Positions 29,516 to 41,777 of a stretch of 55,415 nt of DNA are shown here, piece by piece. The stretch is taken from NCBI GenBank assembly GCA_000787465.1, contig JSYX01000192.1, positions 1 through 55,415 of the forward strand, read 5' to 3'. A program made the translations under genes and the position numbers. The stretch is from Thermomucor indicae-seudaticae. Lineage: Eukaryota; Mucoromycota; Mucoromycetes; Mucorales; Lichtheimiaceae. Under the pieces are notes generated by a model. The model did not search any database. It saw only the letters and a program-made list of their open reading frames with translations, and was not told the origin of the DNA. Position 1 is the first letter of the stretch; every line of letters starts with the position of its first letter.

Positions 29516-30326
29516 ATGGTCCTTCTTCGATACATCCTTGCTACTCTGTGTCTCACCCCATTGTTTGCCACGGCTGCACCGGTCTCCGAGAAGCGAGGCC
29601 TGAAAAGCTGCTACAAGCATGCGACGTTGACACAGTAAGTGCTATTACTGTAGATATAAGGGTTGATCCATTCATCTAAATGGGGGGACAAATTGATTGA
29701 CAGATACTGGATCCCTAAAGAAGGGGACGAGGATATGCTCAATGACGGTGATCCCATAAGTCTAACTGGCCCCAAGACGAAGGCGCTCAAGACCCAGAAT
29801 GGCAAAACCATTGCGAAGGTGTCCAAGTCAACGTATGACAAGTTTCAGATGGAAGGCACCGGCTTGCTCAAGAATGGCATCATGGTCAACCTAGACAATG
29901 GCAAAAATACCTTCATGAAAGTTAACAGAAACAAGGACCCTTATGGCATCGGTAAGTTGGGCAAAGCAGATTCGGGTCAAACCTTGTCGCAATCTAACAA
30001 AAAAGATATCTTTAGGTGAGGACAATGATATCCCGTTGGAGCCATGGGTCAGCGTAGCCGCCAACGACGTGAAGCAGGGGACAACCTTGTATATTGAAGA
30101 CCTCGATGGCTTAAAGCTGCCTGACGGCAAGACCCACAATGGCTGTGTTCGAGTCGACGACGAAGGCTGGAGCTTTGATGACTGCCAACTCGACTTCTTC
30201 GTTCTTCAGTACTCGGCATACAAGCAATTGGATAACAAGTTGCCCGATAAAGTCAAGATTGTCCAAAAGGACTGCAAGGTCCAAAGCTACGTGACCTCTC
30301 AGGTCAAGAAATGGGCTGCCTTGTGA
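29516..30326 (+). CDS. secreted double-psi beta-barrel (3D/RlpA-like) protein
   Basis: Exons 29516-29634, 29704-29951 and 30016-30326 join in frame to about 225 residues. The signal peptide MVLLRYILATLCLTPLFATA is followed by APVSEKR, a possible Kex2-type Lys-Arg site. The mature domain has TQYWIPKEGDE, KVSKSTYDKFQMEGTGLLKNG, WVSVAANDVKQGTTLYIEDL, GLKLPDGKTHNGCVRVDDEG and DFFVLQYSAYKQLD. The ME-GTG, GTxLYI and HxGC-RVDD-G pattern is that of double-psi beta-barrel / 3D-domain proteins, with Asp-rich residues near the presumed groove. Probably extracellular or wall-associated; enzymatic activity is not established. Confidence 0.75.
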
Positions 30327-30489
30327 AACAATTAGATATATTCAACATTGCCTATACTCGCATCCACATCACGACATGTTGTATTTTACATGTAAACGAT
30401 ACCATAAAGAGAGACGGGCCGAGCCTGACAACCTTCACTTAGAAGAGACCAAAACGTAACCAAACACTTGTTTATTCAATGTATGTTAG
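30327..30489. other. intergenic
   Basis: 3' flank of the barrel-protein gene, convergent with a cryptic minus-strand candidate. Nothing else is seen. Confidence 0.4.
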
Positions 30490-31070
30490 TCAGCAGGATC
30501 TAGTCCTTCCCCTTTTATTCCGGGCAGGAATTGTGGCTTGAGCGCCTTCATCAAGCAACAGCAGATTACCTGCAAACGTTCAAGATTTAGTAAACCAGCG
30601 AATAATGATACGTGATAAGAACCGCGAGTGAAACAAAGCGGATTGGATCAGTGCTTCTTAGAGAGATTTTTTGATGCGTCATGTGCACAGAATGCTTTCC
30701 GCATATCGTTTGTTTACATCACGTAACGCCTGTGTCCCTCGCTGGATCCTCCAAATAAATGGAGTCGCAGTCCTTACCTGTAGACGATGCCTTTTTGATA
30801 CAGTAATAACCTAAAGAACGGGGAGATTAGGTCGACATGTGTAACAAACACAGCGATGGAAGGAAAAGCAGTAACGCAGGCTCAGCCGTTCGCCTAAATT
30901 TCGCCACGCTATAACAACCCGGCTTACACTGGAAAAGAATACCAACGGAACCAAAAGCTGGTTCTCGTGGCCTTTTCCAGGGCGGCTGTTTCATCCGTTT
31001 ACCAAAGTTTTCATCCGAGAGACCTGGCTTTATACCCTCAATTGTAAAAGCAGAGAAATTAACACTTACG
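30490..31070 (-). CDS. cryptic small gene or exon fragment, partial
   Basis: Three pieces with good splice borders join in frame. About 31060-30935 reads IEGIKPGLSDENFGKRM and KQPPWKRPREPAFGSVG. A short exon at about 30812-30780 reads CYYCIKKASST. A last exon at about 30568-30490 reads NLLLLDEGAQATIPARN and ends RTRSC then TGA. Intron borders GTAAGC...TTTAG and GTAAGG...TTGCAG are consensus. No ATG was found in frame at the 5' side, so upstream exons may lie near 31070-31420. Family not recognised. Could be a real small gene or a decayed one. Confidence 0.35.
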
Positions 31071-33329
31071 ATTTCAGCAACACAACAGAGAAGAAAAACA
31101 ACTTTTGCAAGGGTCGGAGACGAGGATTTATAAACTTGCGGTAGCTGAACTTGCGTGACTCGGTTTGTCTCAAAAAGATAAAAGGACGAGGCAGGGCTGT
31201 TTCGAGATGCTTCTTTGTCTCATGTATTTTACGAAATTTCAATTGTGCAGCCCGGTAGTTGTTCGGGATTTGGCATCCAGACATAATTTCAAGAGCGAGA
31301 TAGGCGTAGTAAAACCGTCGGCCTTTGTCTCTGCGGTCAAAGGCTGTCGACCAAAAGCGTCGTAAATACGTAGCTATGACTATTATAAACTTCAAGAAAG
31401 AGAAACATGCTTTTGACATTCAGCTGTGAAAGAGTTCTTGGCCGTACTGGTGAATTAGTCTTTTCCGCACGTCTGGCAGACTGCTCTGCTACTTATCGCT
31501 TCAAGTATGAGGGATGCCGCAACTTTTAACAGAGTGCATATCGCCAGGCTTCGATTAACAATTGAGGCAAAAGTGCACCGATACTATTACGTGGCTTCAC
31601 TCGCTGTCCTAAAGATGAGCACCACAAAACGATTGAAGAGATTCTACAACTGTAAATTGTTTAGGTTTCAATACTGCCAATTGCGAATCTGTCGAAGTAG
31701 AATTGCAATGTCCTCTTAGGACATGCATGAGCTGTCTGCAATCTAGCCCTCCGCATATACGCAATGTTGTTATCATTCGTCCAGAGACCTCTGAGAAGGA
31801 GAGAAGCTCGAGAAAAAACCAGCCACTTCAAATGGACTCTGAAACCGGATAACACTTACCGAAGCCTACTTACCGGTCGTGTTGAAGGACCACCGTGAAG
31901 TAGAGACTGCAAAGAGACAAGTCGTCTGAGCTATATAGTGTCAGTGGAGGTCTATTATTCTGGTCAGCGCCAATACGTGGCAGGGACAATGGGACTAAGA
32001 TTCGTGATCAGAACGATCCGTCTTGACACCCCTCTCACCAATTCCAGCAAGAGCCATGGTCGCGCCATGAGCGTAATATACACTCGCACGTCCCAAATAA
32101 GCGACAATGGCTCTAGTAGTCTGAGCACTATGTTGCGCCCATAGCTATTGACAAGCGCAAGGATAGCATGAGAACCACAAGCACTATCAGTAAAAGCCAA
32201 AACCACTGACGCGCTTGTAGCGGCCTGCGAAAACGAACGAGACAGCAAAGCGCCCTAGACAGCTGCACAGCTACCGAACAGAAAAAGATTGTTTAGCTAA
32301 CAGCAGGATGCGTATAGCATAAAAATACCAGCAGCCGGAAAAGTGGCAGTCGTATTGCTGGTCAGGAGATCTTAAAGATGCCTAAAAGAGCGAAAGCTTG
32401 AATAACGTCTGTTAGTGCTCACCAAGCTTACAGAAAAACGTGAAGAAGGACTCCAGAAAATGAAAAAGAGGAAGAAGAAACGTGGGAAGTGTTCTGGTCA
32501 GAGTTTGAATTTCATAGCTGGCGTCATCCTGGTCAAAATTTAAATTTTTCAGCCCCCAAGCTTTTGGCCCTTCCACCCCCTTTTTGTGTCATCCTATAAT
32601 CACGCGAAGTGCCTTATTATCTATTGATTGAACAATTATATAACAGGATGTATTTATAGCGCAATAACACGTTAGCTCGATCAAGGCAGAGATAGAGATA
32701 TCCAAAAAAGCCTTCGAGCAGTTTCATGACTCTTCGTTTCTCATCAGCGTCATATTATAGACCTTTCGATTTTCTCAAGGAAATAGCATTGTTTTGCAAC
32801 GGTACTGGGTACTTTTTAACCACTTTGGAAATATCCAAAACACATGTACAGTAAACCCTTAGACTAAGCCTTATTTAACAGTACGTGATCACTGCAAACG
32901 CCCTGAACTGAATAAATAAGCGCTGCGTGTTGCCACTAAATTAGGTTTGATATTTGACGACGCTTAACACGTGAAAAATGTTTCTCCATAAAGGAAAACA
33001 CACAGCATCGGGGAAATGGATCACATATAGTGATTCAGTTATCAGTTGAAATCTAATTCTCCCAACCGCCCTTTTGTATTTTCAATGCCTACCTAGCATA
33101 AATGCAATTTCACTGTGTCGAAAACTTACCAGTTTTTGGGTGTCCATGAGAATCTACTAAAGTAGAACGTCAACTCCTGAGGGAAAAAAGGTAAGAAACG
33201 GACAAGTTACATATAGCAAGTAATATTTGTAGCAAACTTGTTCTAGAAACACTATATAGCCAAAGATAGGAGAAAAACACTTGGAACAAAAAGCAGACGG
33301 GGAGGGGGTATACAGCGGTCGGGTATCGT
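31071..33329. other. gene-poor stretch
   Basis: About 2.2 kb with only short frames. Composition is AT-rich towards the right. A near-repeat with a TTTAAATT core lies at 32496-32556. No coding family is recognised. Confidence 0.4.
32496..32556. repeat. imperfect direct repeat with AAATTTAAATTT core
   Basis: TCTGGTCAGAGTTTGAATTT and TCCTGGTCAAAATTTAAATT occur about 36 bases apart, followed by a C-rich tract. The palindromic AAATTTAAATTT core could be a terminal repeat of a non-autonomous element, but I did not find a partner end. Confidence 0.35.
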
Positions 33330-35115
33330 CTAAGGGGATACTTTAGTCTTCTTCCTCTGAGACCCGGCAAAATAGCTGTCCAGAGTCTTTTGGCCTTTTC
33401 CAACGTTTTTTCGCTTCCTCGTTTGTTCTTCTTGTTTCTTTTTCACGGTATCTTCATAGGTAAATGCCATGCGAGGATATGCATTTTCGACGAGTATTGC
33501 AGGTAACCATTTTTGACATAATTTTTGCGGGTTGGCATCTTCTTCTGTCACGTCGTCCTCATCATCCTGCTCTCCATCCTCCGGATTATCGTTGTCAGGA
33601 CCAAGTATCGACACAAACGTAGTAGAGGACTCCATTCCCTCTTTTAACATATTCGTGAATTCCGTCAGAGTTTCAGGTGAAAACCTCACGCAGTACATCT
33701 TGCGGCTTCCGACCATCTTATCGTTGACGATACAGAGAATGTCTGATGAAGTCGACGTGCTTTCGGTACGTGAGGTTGACTTTTTGACCGCACCGCTTGA
33801 TCCAAAAGGTAAATGACTACTATCGTTATTTAACGCGTCCAAATCGTCTTCGTCTTCTGTTTTTCGCTTCGTTACAGAAAAGAAATCGTTTACACTTGAC
33901 TGCCGCTGCATGGAAGGTATTGCATTTTTCTTGGAAGCATTCTTCTTTCTGGCAGGAAGAGGTTCTGATAGTGTTGCAAACTCAGGATCCAACGCTTTCG
34001 CACGCAGTCTTTCATTCATATAACCGGCGTACAGCAGATTTCTGAAGCGACGCGTCAAATAGCTTGGAGACCAATGAAACACTTCTCGACAAAAGACAGC
34101 GAGATTTCGCCAATCCGGGCTCTTATAGTCGTCTTCTAGCCAGCTATTCAGCTGCCTTGCATCTTTTACATATTCTTTCTGCTGAATATGAGTGACTGGA
34201 TGAATAAAACTATTCAAGATCTCCAGATCAGGAAAACCAGGGTGCAATTCTGTGTTTCCGTACGATTTCCGAGCATGACCTGAGCACTTTTGCTGTAACT
34301 CGTATGTCAAAACGTCCCGCAATTTCGCCACGTCGACCTTCTCCCAGTCCCTTTGCTGAATAGCGTTCATGAATTCGGTATGATGCCTACATCGCGCCAA
34401 AGCTTGCGCGAGCGTGATACCAATTCCGTGTGTGCCTCGAGTGTCGTAGTCTGAACCACGCAAAAGAGCAATCAAAAGGAGGTCAGAGCGATCAAGACCG
34501 ACTGAGTCCGCGATCCACGCCAGGTCATAACAAGGTAAAAGTTCTTCTCGTTTCGCAGGCCATTGCCGGACCACTCTTCGAGCGCCAAAAAGGAAAGCAT
34601 CCACATCGCCTGTCATGACCAGATCCACAAATCCAAGCCGTTGAAGCATTGCGCATTCCGCCTCAGCCTCGCCATAAGCATGCCATGCAAAAAATCCAAA
34701 GAGCTCAATAAGTTTCAAAAGTGCCTTGCGGAACTCAGTTTCCATGGGTGCTGTATCTATCACACGGTCTCTTTTGCAGGACGGTCGCCCTGGTCCGTCA
34801 AATACAAAGACCGGGCGAATGCCAAGTTCATACAGTCGACATAACCGGAAAAACATGGCGCGCAATTCCGGGCGTCTAAAGACATTAGATATATTGAGCC
34901 ATGTTTCACCTCTCGATCCACAGAAAAAAAAGGCACCACAGATTCACTTACTTTCCGCCTTTGGCCGAACGCGCTTGAAAAGCCCATAATGCCACATCAA
35001 TAGCGATGCGCAAATCAGAAGCGCCTCGCCTTTTCAAGCAATGCGTTGCGAGTTCTTCCAGTGAGAACTTGCGCTCAGCTGGATCAATTACTTCCCACAG
35101 ATCTTTAATTCCCAT
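33330..35115 (-). CDS. GEN1: GEN1/YEN1-family Holliday junction resolvase (XPG/Rad2 nuclease)
   Basis: Structure-specific nuclease cutting four-way junctions late in recombination. Exon 1 (35115-34952) gives MGIKDLWEVIDPAE, starting right at the N-terminal Gly needed in the family, and RIAIDVALWAFQ (metal Asp). Exon 2 (34875-33330) gives RPVFVFDGPGRPSCKR, HAYGEAEAECAMLQRLG (Glu-x-Glu pair), VMTGDVDAFLFGAR (Asp pair) and IALLRGSDYDTRGTHGIG (helix-hairpin-helix entry). An Asp/Glu-rich C-terminal region follows. Near the end QKTLDSYFAG fits a PCNA-interacting (PIP) box, followed by a basic tail RKKTKVSP that may be a nuclear signal. Divergent from SMC2 with about 112 bp between start codons. Confidence 0.92.
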
Positions 35116-35227
35116 GTGTCTCCAAGCAGTTGGTCTCTCGCGGACAATGAAAAAATCAAGAGCTTGGTTCACCTTTGGGATCTGAAGCCGAAAGAGAGAT
35201 AAAGAGAGAGCGGCTGGGGCTTGCAGA
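35116..35227. promoter_or_regulatory. shared divergent promoter GEN1/SMC2
   Basis: About 112 bases separate the two start codons on opposite strands, so both genes must be driven from this space or from inside each other's 5' end. A GA-rich tract (AAGAGAGATAAAGAGAGAG) lies near 35190-35210. Confidence 0.6.
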
Positions 35228-38200
35228 ATGTACCTCGAAGAACTGATTATTGAAGGTTTCAAGTCCTACGTCTCACGGACTCATATTACTGGCTGGGACC
35301 CTGAATTCAATGCCATTACAGGTCTTAATGGTTCAGGCAAATCCAACATTCTCGACGCAATTTGCTTTGTCCTCGGCATTACCAACTTGTCCCAGGTACA
35401 TAACATAGTTGACGGGGGCAACGCCAGTGGCAGTATTTGGGGCGCATGCTAATACATGGGGTTGGGTTTGGTGGATATATATAGGTCCGTGCCAGCAATC
35501 TCCAAGACTTGATCTATAAACGTGGTCAGGCAGGCGTAACGAAAGCTTCAGTAACGATCGTCTTCAACAATGAAGACCGGGCCAAGAGTCCAGTCGGGTT
35601 CGAGGCCTATCGACAGATCACTGTGACGCGACAGGTACCGCCATAAAATGGGGCATTTTGTGGGCTTTGGAACGCGATAATACGAATCAAATGACCCGCT
35701 CGCTTTCTCTCTAGGTGCTTATGGGAGGGAGGACAAAGTATATTGTCAACGGCCACAATGCTCAGCAGCAAACCGTACAAAACTTGTTCCAATCCGTACA
35801 GCTGAATATCAACAATCCGCATTTCCTGATTATGCAAGGACGTATCACCAAGGTGCTCAATATGAAGCCAACCGAAATCCTAAGTATGGTGGAAGAGGCA
35901 GCGGGTACAAAGATGTTTGAGGATCGAAAGAGCAAGGCTCTTGTGACAATGGCCAAAAAGGAACGCAAAGTCGAAGAAATCAATACTGTAAGCTGCTTGA
36001 TGTACTGGATAGCCTAGAATTCATTTTGACTGACCTTTTCTCTGCTTATCTAGATTTTGAGAGAGGAGATTGCACCTCGCTTGGACCAACTTCGTACGGA
36101 AAAGCGGTTATATCTCGAGTATCAGAAAACAGAATCAGAAATGGAGCGTCTGAATCGTCTCATTGTAGCCTATGAATACAGTCGACATGAGGTTTGTGCG
36201 CAAAGGGATGGGGAAACAAAATTGCGCAATATATGTCGTACTTATTGGAGGGTTCTCAAGGAAAAACTCAATAGGACAGAAGCGTACACCGATGAACAAC
36301 AGTCGCGCATTGACAGGCTTAGACAAACGGTTGAAGTATTGGAAGGAGAACTGGCTGCTATCGAGCAAGACAAAAAGGCGGCCCTTTTGAGAGCCCGAGA
36401 AGTGAGCGAGTTTGATACATATGTATTTGGGCATATTATCTGAACAGTATTGTCCCTCTAGAATTCTTCGAATAATAGCAAGTTTAAACAGCTTGAAAAG
36501 GCAGTAAAGGATTGCTCTACTCAGCTCATTCGGCTAAAAACAAAACGGAATTTACAAGAAACTTCCATAACGGATGAGCAGAAGCTGCTTTCTAGCTTGG
36601 CGGCCAATAAAGGAGAGGTAAGCGACAATCACCTGTAGCTGGATTTCCTTGTTGCTCACAGTAACTAAAAAAAATATAGTTGGAGCAAGGGTTATACGAA
36701 AAGAAGGAGTCTTATCAGAAGATTTTCTCACAATATGAGGCCTTCAAGAAGTCATACGATGAAAAGTCAAACGAGATGGAGAAGACTTCGGAACTTTTGC
36801 AAACGCTGACGACGGGTATCACTGCCGAGGAAGGTCATGAAAACGGGTACATGGAACAGTTGCAGGGTAAGTAAGGTCGAATGGAAACCAAAAAAAAAAA
36901 ATTGCGAATTGGCTAATTCATACTTTATTTTAAGCTGCAAGGAATGCTGTCAGTGCTGCTTCGACACTGGAAGAGCGTGCAAAGCTCAAGATATCTCATT
37001 TGCAAAAAGAACTCGCGGAAAAAGAGCCGCAGGCGGCTAATGCTGAGAAACAAGATCGAGGACTTCTTCGAGAGCTTGAAACCAAGCAAAAGGAGCTTAA
37101 AGAACTTGAGGTATGTCAGTGACAGAGATGTGGTATCTGAGACGGCTTTGTTTTTCTAAAAGTACAATTCAGCGCCAACTGGGCGTGTTGAACTGGAACC
37201 CGGAGCGAGAAAATGATCTGCTTTATCGAAGAAACAGAGAACGAGAAAAGATCATAGAATTGACAGACGTAGGTAGTACTTTGGCTGAAATGCATCGCAG
37301 CTGGTTTCTGAAATGGGATATAGCGCGAAGAAGAGTTGGCGAGACGGTTATCCAATTTGGATTTTGTATACACTGATCCACATCCCAACTTTGATCGGTC
37401 CAAAGTCAAGGGATTAGTTGCGGAATTAATAACGTTGGACAAGAAAAATTATAATGCGTCTGTTGCATTGGAAATCTGTGCTGGCGGGCGTTTATACAAT
37501 GTAAGTCAGCTGAATCTATGTAGATAACAGTATTTAAGAGAGATGACGAACGATTCGTTGTTAAGGTTGTAGTTGAAAACGAAGTGGTTGGTGCACAATT
37601 GCTTGACAAGGGAAGACTTCGACGCCGTTGGACGCTTATCCCATTGAACAAGATCCAGAGCTTCAAAGCCTCAGCAGAGGTAAAGTAAAACTCAAAATCG
37701 GGGGATACGGTGAATGACTGACTGACCAACCTGGTTTTTGTAGAAAATTGCAACAGCACAACGTATTGCACCAGGGAAGGTTAACCTGGCGCTCAGCTTG
37801 GTGGGTTATGACGAAGAAGTTGAGCCTGCTATGGAATGGGTCTTTGGTAGCACGTTTATCTGTGAGGACGCCGAAACCGCAAAACGTGTTACGTTCGATA
37901 GAGACGTTCGGATGAAGTCAGTTACGCATGACGGCGATGTCTATGATCCATTTGGAACGCTTTCAGGAGGCTCCAAGCCTCAGTCTGCTGGCGTCTTGAT
38001 AAAGTTGCAAGAACTAGCGGAAATAAGAGCTGAAATTAAGCAGCATAAGAAACAGCTGGAAGCACTCGAAGAAGAAATCCAGGCCTCACAAAAATCGATT
38101 GCGCAGTACAGGCAATGCAAGCAACGACTGGACTTGCAAGCTTACGAAGTCTCTCTGTTGGAAGACCGTCTAAGTAAAAGCACACATGCTCAGGTAAGTA

Positions 38201-40141
38201 GAATTCTGCCATCTAGATCTGTCCCGTTAACTGACGAATGTATCCTGAAGCTTAAACAACGTGTGGAAGCCATCAAGCAGCAGATCGCGGAGCAAGAACA
38301 AGTGGTTATTCAAGCGCAAAACGATCGACAAAAGGCGCTGGCGGATTCTGAGCGGATTGAAAGGGAGATGCAAGAGTTTAATAATAATAAAGACACAAAG
38401 TTGGAAGAAATGACGGTAAGACTGTCATATATAATTTTAGTAGAGACTTATTGATGATAAATGCTGTTCTAGGCACATGTCAACAATCTAAAAGCACAGT
38501 TGAAAAAGAGTAGCGAAAAGCTTAGTGATATGCAACGTGCTGTCCAGACGCTTGAACTAGAAATCGGTATGGCTCTGGAAAGGGAGAAAGGCAGTCGCCA
38601 AACGTTTGCTTACAATACAAACGGCTCGTAGAGCAACTCGAGTCTGACATAAGATCCTGCGAGGAGCAAATGAAAACCGCACGCAAGACGATTGAAGAGC
38701 ATAAGCAAGCAGAGCGAGAAATGGCCAAAGAAATGGAAGAACTACAGGTGAATGTTTAGTTATGGTCTAGTCATTCTCCTTTTTGCTCATGTATGTCAAA
38801 CATTAGATGCGTATAGAAAGAGATCAAGCAGAGCTGGAAAAGGAAAGAGAAATAATGAATGCACAGAACGAAGAGTTACAAGAGCTGGAGGAGCTATGTA
38901 GGAGCAAGTCGTCAGAAATTGTCGAGCATAACTTGGAGATACAAAAGATCACGCATGAACTGGAGAAGCACCAGCGAGAACAACACAGCGCACAACAAAT
39001 TGTGAGTGAACTGGAGAGCCAATACGACTGGATTGCCGATCAAAAACAGTAAGTTATCTCTCACGTCGTCTGCACACAATGCATGTTATACTTAGTCTTC
39101 CTTTTTTCCCTGCAGATTCTTTGGCCAGCAGAATACACCGTATGATTTCCACAACGTCAACATTGGCGACACTAAAAAAACTTTACAGCAGTTAACTGAG
39201 AAACACAATTCTATGAGAAAGAAAATCAACGTTAGGGTCATGAATATGATTGACAAGTAAGTCTAAGTTTATGTTATGTATTTGCTTTTTATGTTAAGCT
39301 AAATGACACAGCGTCGAGAAAAAAGAGGCATCTCTGATCACCATGCTTCAGACGGTTCAAAAAGACAAACAGAAGATTGAAGAAACCATTAAATCTTTGG
39401 ACGAGTACAAACTGGAAGCTCTCGAAAAGACATGGACGAAAGTCAACAAGTGAGGAGAGGGGTTATTTTAAGCCGATTACACTCGTCGCTGACAGCAGAT
39501 GCTTTCACAAGGGATTTTGCCGAGATTTTTGGTGATTTGCTACCTGGCAACACATGCAAGCTTCAGGCACCCGAAGGCAAAACGATATCGGATGGCTTGG
39601 AAGTAAAAGTGTGTCTTGGTGGAGTATGGAAACAAAGCTTAACTGAACTGAGCGGTGGCCAGCGGTAAATGGAGAAAGAGAAAAATAACAGTCTATATCA
39701 TGGCAGTTAATTGATCGTACTCTCTTTTAGGTCGTTGATTGCATTATCCCTGATTTTGTCTCTTTTACAATTCAAACCGGCACCCATGTATATCCTTGAT
39801 GAAGTAGATGCGGCTTTGGACTTGTCACATACGCAAAATATTGGCCAATTGCTACGGACGCGGTTCAAAGGATCTCAATTTGTCGTTGTGTCTTTGAAGG
39901 ATGGCATGTTTAATAATGCCAATGTTCTGTTCAAAGCTCGATTCCGGGATGGCACGTCAGTGGTGGAGGTAAAGTTTTAGGTTCTAACGAAGTTAGGATA
40001 AAGGGATCTGACATGTTCGTTTAGCGGACAACGCCTCAGCGGCCAGACAAGCAGCCGCGTGAAAGCACCAGCGCCGGTACAAGTAGTTCCCGTAAACGGA
40101 GTAGGGGAGGCAAAGAGAATCGACCTGTTGCAGATCAGTAA
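35228..40141 (+). CDS. SMC2: condensin ATPase subunit SMC2
   Basis: Coiled-coil ATPase of condensin that compacts mitotic chromosomes with SMC4. About 15 or more exons. The N-terminal head reads [18 protein letters not shown] and [20 protein letters not shown] (Walker A), then [20 protein letters not shown] and [17 protein letters not shown], which are SMC2-specific. Long coiled coils flank a hinge (about 37330-37990) that includes [10 protein letters not shown]. The C-terminal head has [37 protein letters not shown] (signature) and [18 protein letters not shown] (Walker B). A last exon encodes a basic tail ending RPVADQ. All ATPase motifs are intact. Confidence 0.95.
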
Positions 40142-40220
40142 ATCGTCAATCAGTTTCTTCTTTCGTTGTTGTACATATTTTCTTTCGCTCGTATAAAACT
40201 CCGTATTTGCTTCTTATGTA

Positions 40221-41651
40221 ATGCTTTGGCGCGCTTCCCGTTCCACAGTTGTCGTGTCGAAAAATTTGACACGATCTCCCGACGCTTTCTTCTTCACAAA
40301 GTCACTGATGATGGGGAACGTCAGTAACAAACGACGGCTATCCTCTGATAAGGGGAACACCAAAGACAACAACAAAAAGCCAACCCCTGCTACAAGGCAA
40401 ATGTCCATCTTGTCCATGTTTAAGCCTAAAGCGGCGGCTGCCAAGGAAGAAGACAATGTCGATTCTCTTCAAGTCGCGTCCACGACCGCCAAGAATCCTA
40501 GGGATCTCTTTCCGAATCTCGACAAAGAATTGGAAACGTTATTAGAACTTGAACTCACGACAATGCACTATGAATGGGTCAAAGCCCTGAAGGATGAATT
40601 TACAAAACCTTATTTCATCAAGGCATGTTCACAGGGAAGCAATGAAGACTGACTGACTGACTCACTGGTTCTTTCAAACAGTTGAAAAAGTTTATACAGG
40701 CAGAAAAAGAAGCTAAAAAGGAGATATACCCTCCAGGTAAAGATTCACTATGTCTTAGCGATGTATTGGCTTCGCGTGATTGATCATTTTACTCCAAAAT
40801 AGCGCATCAAATATATAGCTGGTCCAACTTTACTCCTCTTTCTCGCGTCAAAGTCGTTATCATCGGACAAGGTAAAGAAGGGGGCAAACGAAAAGGTGGT
40901 TGCGGTCATTGTGAATTAAAGGTCGGGGTGGTTAGATCCTTATATCAACAAGAATCAAGCACACGGGTTATGTTTTTCAGTGGTCAAGGGTGTTGCTATT
41001 CCACCTTCTTTGGTCAACATTTATCAAGCAATCCAAAATGACTATCCCGACTTTGAAAAACCAGATCATGGGTATAGTAAAGACACACAAGGCAATAAGG
41101 TCTCAAAGAATTGACGGTGTCATTAGTTACCTAGAGAACTGGGCAAAGCAAGGCGTTCTGTTACTGAATACCTCACTGACTGTCGAAGCTGGTAAACCTG
41201 CAAGCCATGCCGACAAAGGATGGGAGCAATTAACAGGTCCGTCAGTGCGTTGGAAGGGACCCCCGCAACTACTAACACAATCAATAGATGCGGTAATCAG
41301 CACCATAAGCGAGAAGAAAGCTCATGTCGTCTTTATGCTGTGGGGTGCACATGCGCAGCGCCGAGCATCCAAAATTAACAAATCTGTAAGCAGCTTTCTT
41401 TTTTTACCCATAGAAGGGGGAAAGGGATTTCGGTTACTTAAAGAGGTCTTATCCTAGAAACATTTGATCCTCAAGTCAGTGCATCCGTCACCACTTTCAG
41501 CTTATCGTAAGCTCCATTCTTCACCTTTTTTCCTTTCATTCTTCTAATGTTGTTTTTAGGCGGGTTCTTAACTTGCGGTCATTTCAAGCAAGCCAACGAA
41601 TACCTTAAGCAGAATGCTCGCGAACCCATCAATTGGAATTGCCTTACATGA
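40221..41651 (+). CDS. UNG1: uracil-DNA glycosylase, family 1 (UNG)
   Basis: Removes uracil from DNA. Starts [20 protein letters not shown], a mitochondrial-like presequence; a second in-frame Met (MMGN, about residue 30) could give the nuclear form. [12 protein letters not shown] is a PIP box for PCNA. Exons include 40221-40622, 40682-40736, 40803-40871 and 40936 onward. Motifs: [71 protein letters not shown]. The usual His of GQDPYH is Ile here. The first intron appears to be GC-AG (40623-40681). Ends INWNCLT. Confidence 0.93.
40623..40681 (+). other. probable GC-AG intron in UNG1
   Basis: Joining AAG at 40620-40622 to TTGAAAAAG at 40682 restores [15 protein letters not shown]. The only donor that keeps frame is GCATGT, with acceptor AAACAG. 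GC-AG introns are a known minor class. A tandem CTGA motif lies inside. Confidence 0.6.
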
Positions 41652-41777
41652 ATGCTGAGTCGATATTTGTCTCGGGACAGTATTGTACATTACATGCTAC
41701 CGCGCAGTAAATCACCCAGAAGTTCTTGCATAATCATTATTTGCATTTGCATGAACTATTATATCATTACATTCACA

